Shown here: positions 37,964-64,000 of the stretch, piece by piece
How positions within the stretch are numbered: position 1 is the first letter of the stretch
Layout: every line of letters starts with the position of its first letter
Origin: Auanema rhodensis
Taxonomy: Eukaryota > Nematoda > Chromadorea > Rhabditida > Rhabditidae
DNA length: 64,000 bases
Direction of reading: 5' to 3'
Assembly: GCA_964057225.1 (NCBI GenBank)
Contig: OZ059898.1
Span: forward strand, 15,105,267 to 15,169,266
Made by a program: the position numbers and the translations under genes
The notes under the pieces: generated by a model
Told to the model about the DNA's origin: nothing
Database searches by the model: none
The model's input: the letters and a program-made list of their open reading frames with translations, nothing else

Positions 37964-39813
37964 TTATAATTCGGTGTGATCCAAATCAACATCAGAGAGG
38001 TCAATTTCTTCTTCAACTGGAAGTTGACCGTCCTTTCCATCCCAAGGTTGAAGCTTCTCGATTTTGGGGAATGTAGCTCCCTTGATGGAAGCGGTAGATC
38101 CTTTTCCGTAAGAGAGATCACGGAGAAACTCGTGAATACCATCTTTTCCGAAGGATCCTTTAAGCATAGCGAACTTCATCTTTCTGGAGTTCAAAGCAGC
38201 CATAGCAGGGTATCCGAATCCGCCAACACCGAAAGCATCTTCAAGTTGAAGCTGAGATCCTCCCTCAACCCAAATCCATCTAAGAAAATAAGAATTAAAG
38301 TTTTGAAAAGCTTATATAACCCTCTTACCCCCAAGCGTTCTTCTTGAACTTCTCAGAAAGTTCCTTAAGAGTGGAGATGTACTTATTACGGCATTCAGAT
38401 TGACAGTCGAGAATATGTGGAAGGAAAGCGAAAATGCAAAGTTGCTTATCCTTGCAGGCATCTAAAGTATTTGAAAATGAAATTTTAAAAACATCTGCAA
38501 AAACAAACCTTCAACAACTTCTTGGTTGACACCTTCAAGAACCTCTGGAGCTGGAAGATTCTCAGCAGCCTTAGCGCTGGCCCAGTTAACGATGTCAGAA
38601 GTAGAACGTCCTCCGTCATATTCAGCGGCATCACTGTAGTCAGATCCAGGAGCGAAGTACTTGATAGTTGGGAAACCACGGATTCCGAATTTGTTAGCAA
38701 CAAGGGTGTGAACAGTAGCGTCGAGAGCTCCAAGTTTGACTTTGCCCTTCAATTCGCTAGCAGCAGCCTTCCAGTGAGGCTCAAGGTTTTTACAATGTCC
38801 GCACCATGGAGCAAAGAACTCAATAAGCCAGATATCCTTGCTGTTGATAACGAGCTAAAATAATAAAAAATATATAAATTTTCAACAACTAATATATAAC
38901 AAACCTCTTCGAAGTTAGAATCAGTAAGTTCAACAACTTCATTTCCTGATCCAGATCCACCTCCTCTCTTTCCAGATCCAGAAGATCCGCTAGAGCTGCT
39001 TCCTCCTCCGAGTCTTGAAGATACGGCTTTCTTAGCCTCGGCAAGAACGGCATCAGTGAAGGCTTGAGCGGTACGAGCACCTAAACCAAATTGATCATTA
39101 TCCAAATAAACTCTTTCCCAATTTGCACACAATCAAAGTAGACAAACAAAGAGGTCATAGAGGCAAAGCGGAACTGTCGGTGCCACGGCATACCGCTCTA
39201 TTACTATTTACTTAGGATGGTCAGGGAGGAAACGAGGATGCAACAAATGTGGTTACAGTTAATAAACGAACCGTTAAAGTCTACTGGCTTTTTCTTATCA
39301 GCACCGAAAATCTTGATAGTAGGGAAACCGCGAACATTGTATGGAGAACCAACATTTTGATGTTGGGTCATATCGACGGATCCAACCTATATTTTTCCAT
39401 TAGAAATGTTCAGGGTCATTTTAAACTTACGTTAGCAATACCCTTAAGAGCAGTAGCAGCCTTCTTGTATTCAGGAACTAAGTTCTTGCAATGTCCGCAC
39501 CTAGATTAATATTGTAATTAAAATATTTTAAATATATTGGTTATATACCATGGAGCATAGAATTCAACAATCCAGATTTCATTGCTGTTTAAAACCTTAT
39601 TTTTAAAGTTTTGTTCAGTCAATTCAACTACGTCATCCTTAGAGGAATAAAGGGCAGAAGCACCCACAATCACTAAAAACGAATTTTCATTGAGTTATAA
39701 TAAGAAATTTAAAAATAATTTATATGGATTTGAAAAGTGAAATTAGCACTATTTTTAAAATTATTTTATTACTTCTAAAATAACTTACGGAGGGTTGCTA
39801 ATAGAAGCTTCAT
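37964..39813 (-). CDS. ER protein disulfide isomerase PDIA6/P5 type
   Basis: Catalyses disulfide formation and rearrangement in the ER lumen. Start 39813: MKLLLATL signal peptide, split by an intron. First thioredoxin domain with [20 protein letters not shown]; second with [20 protein letters not shown]. Both CGHC active sites are intact. Between them is a Gly/Ser-rich linker ([20 protein letters not shown]). The redox-inactive C-terminal b-type domain contains [20 protein letters not shown], then a Ser/Gly-poor acidic end [18 protein letters not shown]. The last four residues (HTEL) are a KDEL-type ER retrieval signal. A CTTAG acceptor lies three bases before the ATG. An ER-stress-element-like site lies about 105 bp upstream of the start. 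C. elegans counterpart: pdi-6 (tag-320). Confidence 0.94.
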
Positions 39814-40278
39814 GTCCTAAGCCAGGTACAGACACAAGACCTAATGATATTCGTCCTTTGCAAGAAGTTATATGTGCTCCTTGAATAAATACAAGCAAAA
39901 CCACGCCCACAATTGACCGTGTTCTTTTCTGATTGGCTCCTGTGACCTAGGCTGACGTCGTATGAAAAAAAGTGGTCCCGTGCGGATCGAACTGCTACAG
40001 TAGGACACAAAAATTAAACCTTCCGCCCTTTAAACAAAATGCATAGGCCCAAAAATACATTGAAATTCATTTTATTTCAAATATTTCATTATTGTTCTTT
40101 AATTTTTTATCTGTATTCAATATTCTGTTAGAAGAAGCTACTTTTCTAGTAACTTCGGGTATTTTCTTGTTTTATCTGTCCCTTGTAAAGCTGGTTTTGC
40201 GTTGTTTTCTTGAAGTATTATCTCGGTTTTTTTTGCTTTGTATTGGCATTTGACTTATCTTGATTCGCTTAGGTAATC
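39814..40278. promoter_or_regulatory. Divergent promoter region (PDIA6 / RPS5)
   Basis: About 465 bp between divergent starts. The PDIA6-proximal part is GC-richer and carries a CCAAT box with the rest of an ER-stress-like element, plus an ACGTC core nearby. The RPS5 side is T-rich, with an acceptor CGCTTAG seven bases before the RPS5 ATG. Confidence 0.5.
39918..39936 (-). promoter_or_regulatory. ER stress element-like site CCAAT-N9-ACACG
   Basis: On the minus strand the sequence reads CCAATCAGAAAAGAACACG: a CCAAT box, exactly nine bases, then ACACG. The mammalian ERSE consensus bound by NF-Y plus ATF6/XBP1 is CCAAT-N9-CCACG, so there is one mismatch. A CGACGTCAG sequence with an ACGT core lies about 16 bp further upstream (39952-39960). 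The position about 105-120 bp before a PDI start codon fits the unfolded-protein response. Function is inferred. Confidence 0.45.
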
Positions 40279-50658
<10,380 letters not shown>

Positions 50659-50673
50659 AGGGAAAATGTTTTT

Positions 50674-50684
<11 letters not shown>

Positions 50685-50722
<38 letters not shown>
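50685..50722. repeat. (GA)n microsatellite
   Basis: About 19 GA units just after the TMC stop codon, probably in its 3' UTR. Confidence 0.95.
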
Positions 50723-50724
<2 letters not shown>

Positions 50725-51408
50725 GACTGTCATTCTATTCCTTCAAGAGAAATATATATTTTCATTTAATTTTTCTTTCATTCAAATTATTTTTATTTTT
50801 TCAAAACAAAGGAAACATTTCACTTGCAATTGTCATTTATCATAAATTTTATATCATATAGAGTTATATATGTATATAGTATAAATCGAAGAATGAAATA
50901 TATTTTAAAGTTTTCAAAGCTCATATATGCTGAAACTAAGCTGATAACTTGAATTTCATTTTAGTTTTAACATATTGAAAGTTTTTCGATTTTATACAAT
51001 ATATGTATATTATTGTATATTATTATTATTAATATTATTATTATAATTATTATAAATATATGAATTTTTTCTTTTTAAAATTTAATTTATTAAAATATAA
51101 AAATATATTTATATATATAAACCTATACAGCCATGAATATTCAGTTTTAATTTGATAATTTCTTCTCTAATTGCGACTACTGTTTGTTCTGAAAAATTTT
51201 CCAACTCAGATATAGGAAGAATAATAAAAGTTTGATATGAAAATGATACGTAATTGAATCAGACTGTGCTATAATCTTAGTGTTATAATCTAACCTGTCA
51301 ATGGAGCGTCAATGTATCGTATGCGATGCACCCTGCTCTAAGGGGGAAGTGAGATTCATTGACTAGTGATACAAGAGAGAAAGTGACATAGGAAGAGAGG
51401 AAAAGAGA

Positions 51409-51479
51409 ATAGAAAGAGAGAGAGAGGGAGAAAGAGAGAGAGAGAGAAAGAGGTAGAGAGAGAGAGAGAGAGAGAGAGT
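51409..51479. repeat. (GA)n microsatellite, imperfect
   Basis: GA-rich tract with GGGA and AAAG interruptions in the TMC-EndoU spacer. Confidence 0.85.
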
Positions 51480-52419
51480 CAATAATAGCGAGAAAGAGAG
51501 TGAGAGATTGAAAAATGTCTCAACTCTTTCTTCTTTTAAATTTGAAAAAAGAAAGTTTTTTTCTTCTTAATTTACTTTGCGAATACAATACATTCTTTTT
51601 CCCAGCTTTTAATAAAATAAAAGATGAAAGAATATAAATTAAAAACTTTAAAAACTTATAAAAATAAAATATATAATTATATGAGTTTAAGAAGTGCAAA
51701 GATAATTAGTTTTGTGAGCTTTTATCGTCTGTTATCTGGTCTTTTAGTGCAAACGTCAGCATCTATAAGTAGAAACTTTAGACTGATCAATGTTGATCTT
51801 GTCGTCGTCACTAAGCTTCGTGTCCGTGTCAGAAGCTGCATCATTGATTCAGATTAGAAGATTTAGCAGGGCATTCCCGTACTCTTTGGAAAATCAAAAA
51901 AAAAATGGTCAAGAAACTAGATATCAGTAGTTTGTGTGACATCACACAGACAGCTAATTGAACTTTGATTCCAATAAGCTAGACGCTAATTACATTCAAA
52001 TTTTTTAAAAACTATTGTCAAAATTTTCTTTTTTTTATCTGACCACGTGGCACACGTGTTCTAATGCTCATTGCCAAGCGATTATAAGAAATATGATGTT
52101 GGGAAGTATCAGAAGATAGCTTCAGTTTCTAATGAACATCTGATTTCTGAATTATCGTTAGCCATTAATCTACAAGCTGGTAGAATGTTGGTCCCAATCT
52201 TACTGAATACTTCCATCGTGTATATCCAACTTTACAGCCTTTGCAACATCATTTGAATTTAAAAATATTTTTAATTGCTTATCTATCCATGTAATTATAC
52301 TTTTTTATAATTTAAATGTATGTACATATATAGTTATATTAATTTTTCTCTTATTTTCTCATAAAATAAACTTTGAAATCTTCTTTTTCTCTTATAATAT
52401 GTGCTCATGTATTCACATA

Positions 52420-52427
52420 CTGATAAG
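52420..52427 (+). promoter_or_regulatory. Intestine-type GATA site CTGATAAG
   Basis: Extended TGATAA GATA-factor consensus about 220 bp upstream of the EndoU start codon. In C. elegans such sites are bound by the intestinal GATA factor ELT-2. A secreted gut-type hydrolase would fit, but expression is only inferred. Confidence 0.3.
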
Positions 52428-52642
52428 CAGCTCCAATAATTACTTTGTCGGAAAACACTACGAAATTGTCGTTTTAAACTCCGCCCCACAACGTTTTCAG
52501 TTTTCCATGTGATATCAGTTCAGTATTACGGAAGTCAGGAGCTCCTTCAACACCTCCTTCATCCTCTTTGCTCGTTATAACTGATTTTCTTCCTTTACTG
52601 TTGAGATCTTGCTTCATTCACATATTAACGACGTATTTCAGG

Positions 52643-62105
<9,463 letters not shown>

Positions 62106-63019
62106 GCTTTCAAGCTTTCGTGTAAATAATAAAAATTGTATTTTCTTCAATAGATTACTAATATTTCATTCACGAAATAAAGTGATTTTTAATTGATTTT
62201 TATATTTTGGAGAATAAAAAAACGAACAAAAAGCAAAAAAAAATTGGAAAACAATGACAGAGAGGGAGAGTTAAATTGATGGATTTATTATACGAATAAT
62301 TAAAACATGAAAACGGCGAAAAGAATAATTAAGAAGATCTTCTAAGAAAACAAAATAAAATCTAAGAAAGAAATAGAAAATACCTGTTAATTTGATGTCA
62401 AACCTTGTTTTCTTAAAAAAAAAGAAAAGAAAAAAGAAATAGTTATGATCACTATATGTATAATGTACTAAAACCCATTTTTCGGAATGAAATACACATG
62501 TAAAACGACAAATGAATTTCCGAAATACGATGGAGATGAAGGAAGTGAGAACACACATTGCTGATCCTCCAAATGAATGAAGGAAAAGCTGAATAGAATA
62601 CCAGTAATGAAATATCATCGGTAATAAAGTTAAAATGAGATGAAAGGTAGAAGATGTACGTATTGATGATGATGATTAAACAACAACAGTGTGATGAAAC
62701 AGTTCGAGTGATGGGTGAGGACGAGATTACAAGAAATCGAATACATATGAGAGTAACGCAGCTATCTCAATGCTAAAATATGCTTATAATAGTATGTACA
62801 AATGCTTGAATCATGTTTTCATAGTAAGTTTGACAAAGAAACGTTGCTGATTTTGTGCGCGAAACTAAAGAAAAACCCGCATAGATAATAGAAAGATGCA
62901 ATAGAGCTATACTACTGTATATAACTATATTGTAATATATAAATACAAACAATATCAAATTATGCTAATTCTTCTTTTGGATAGTATTAGGGGCAGGTGC
63001 AGTAGATTCTGAATGCAAC
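62106..63019. other. Convergent 3' spacer
   Basis: About 900 bp between the 3' ends of EndoU (+) and the membrane protein gene (-). AATAAA-type signals at about 62,127 and 62,178. No gene recognised. Confidence 0.55.
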
Positions 63020-63841
63020 CTATGGGCCACGAGCTACAAGTGCTGTAGGCTGTGCAGCTTCAGCAGCTCCACCGTTCAATGGAACCATTTCTACAGATGG
63101 ACCCTGCAAATAGAGAAATGGAATTAGATCATGAGTACTGTACATCGTACAAATCTACCTTGACTGTGCTACAGATTGTTTTAGCCGCAATTACAGTTGT
63201 TCCTATAGCTAGACCGAATTCAACGATAGCTGCAGCTATGAGTCCAGCATCAAGTTTGTAATCAGTTCCCAACCGTGTCATAGTCCTAAACACATGATCA
63301 GCATTATACAGAATATAGATTGAAACTGTCAAAACATACATTCTCATGTTATCATCCACGTGATCACCACACATGATTTGACAACGACTATTAGAAGGCA
63401 GAGATGTTGCCAGCAAGTGCCAATCACATTCTCCCCAACATTCGTGCTGAAAACAAAATTAGATTCATCTTCATAACTGAAATAGATACACATGTTTCGT
63501 CATAACACACATTTGCATATTTGACGTTATGTGAGGTAAATATGCTAATTTCGACATCATATTGAACTGTTAAACGAGATCATTTTTCAATAAAAAGACG
63601 CTGTGTGCGGTTGTGTTTATGATACTAATTATTCGAAAGTTTATTATAGAAACTGATTGGCTTCTCTCAAATAGCCATTATATTAGCAAAAATCAAAATT
63701 ATTACCTGATAGAAATGAATATCAAAGCTGGAAACAATGATGATAGCTGGTACAAATATGATGATTGCATGTATAGCCATTACGAGAAAGGTAATGACTA
63801 ATCCACGTCTATATGATGCTGCACCACATAATCCAATCAAG
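63020..63841 (-). CDS. Membrane protein of unknown family, 5' part outside the window
   Basis: Three introns join four exons here. The first visible exon gives LIGLCGAASYRRGLVITFLV, then AIIIFVPAIIIVSSFDIHFY, a transmembrane helix pair or one long helix. The second gives HECWGECDWHLLATSLPSNS and RCQIMCGDHVDDNMRM, a loop with four cysteines that looks extracellular. The third gives DAGLIAAAIVEFGLAIGTTV, another helix. The last gives a short tail GPSVEMVPLNGGAAEAAQPT ending ALVARGP. The layout (helix, Cys loop, helix, short cytosolic tail) suggests the C-terminal half of a four-helix membrane protein such as a tetraspanin-, claudin- or MS4A-like type, but no signature such as CCG is visible. 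The upstream exon(s) lie beyond 64,000. Confidence 0.7.
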
Positions 63842-64000
63842 CTGCAAAGAAAACGATGTTATCAAAGCATTTTGCAGCTAGTCTATTGAGGTTTTTCATA
63901 AAATCATCATATTCATTAGATAACTAGGCGAAAATAAGAACTAGTTATAGCTTTTTAGCCTTTATAGTATTTGATATTGTTTCTTTTTCTTTGTTGTTCA

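Larger units (their letters stand above)
50659..52642. other. Spacer between TMC and EndoU genes
   Basis: About 2 kb, no supported gene. It holds GA microsatellites, a very AT-rich segment (50,990-51,120), and EndoU-proximal sequence with an intestine-type GATA site. ACCACGTGG occurs at about 52,043. Confidence 0.5.

Noticed and set aside
39961-40040. tRNA-like B box (AGTTCGATCC) followed by a T-run on the minus strand
   Set aside because: The T-arm and acceptor bases do not pair and no anticodon arm can be formed, so it is not a tRNA gene.
51624-51857. 77-codon open frame in the TMC-EndoU spacer
   Set aside because: Composition follows the AT-rich background, with no homology or splice signals.

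Overview
The window reads as nuclear DNA of a nematode. The evidence is: AT-rich sequence; many spliced genes whose introns are mostly about 40-50 nt; conserved animal genes whose closest remembered relatives are Caenorhabditis genes (a TIM14 beginning MTGGL, MST/CST kinase, TMC channel, KCNQ channel, Amt transporter); splice-acceptor-like sequences a few bases upstream of many start codons, as expected for spliced-leader trans-splicing; and two same-strand gene pairs separated by about 117 nt, which is operon-like spacing. Acceptors are heterogeneous (CAG, TAG and some AAG) and lack the strict TTTTCAG of Caenorhabditis, so a nematode outside that genus is more likely. I cannot name the species.

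Layout. 1-12,949 is a gene-poor region rich in GA/CT microsatellites, with no coding sequence that I can support. 12,950-29,968 is a compact housekeeping cluster: MKK7-type MAP kinase kinase (-), TIM14/Pam18 (-), KIN17 and parvulin PIN4 (+, likely operon), a GPALPP1-like protein (-), Hippo/MST kinase (+), ELP6 and RPL13A (-, likely operon), a DGCR6/gonadal-family protein (-) and GMP reductase (+). 31,105-41,051 holds a KCTD-like BTB protein (+), an Amt ammonium transporter (-), the ER disulfide isomerase PDIA6/P5 (-) and ribosomal protein S5 (+). 44,654-50,658 is a TMC mechanosensory channel gene with a tRNA-Glu(CTC) inside one intron. 52,643-62,105 is a secreted protein with two tandem EndoU domains. 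Its 5.8-kb intron contains a complete antisense KCNQ-type potassium channel gene. The right edge carries the 3' part of an unidentified membrane protein (-).

Main points for follow-up. The first EndoU domain has lost all three catalytic positions (His, His, Lys) while keeping the fold-defining residues, and the second domain looks active. The nested KCNQ channel keeps the TIGYGD filter but lacks the S6 Pro-Ala-Gly hinge. A TTCACGTGAA-type palindrome recurs in non-coding DNA of the channel-gene half, including a perfect 22-bp palindrome and a 23-bp tandem repeat of E-boxes in TMC introns. A 16-bp perfect-stem hairpin lies in the EndoU intron. The PDIA6 promoter carries a near-consensus ER stress element. 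CDS coordinates run from start codon to stop codon and include introns. All gene models come from manual reading of frames, splice signals and family resemblance.
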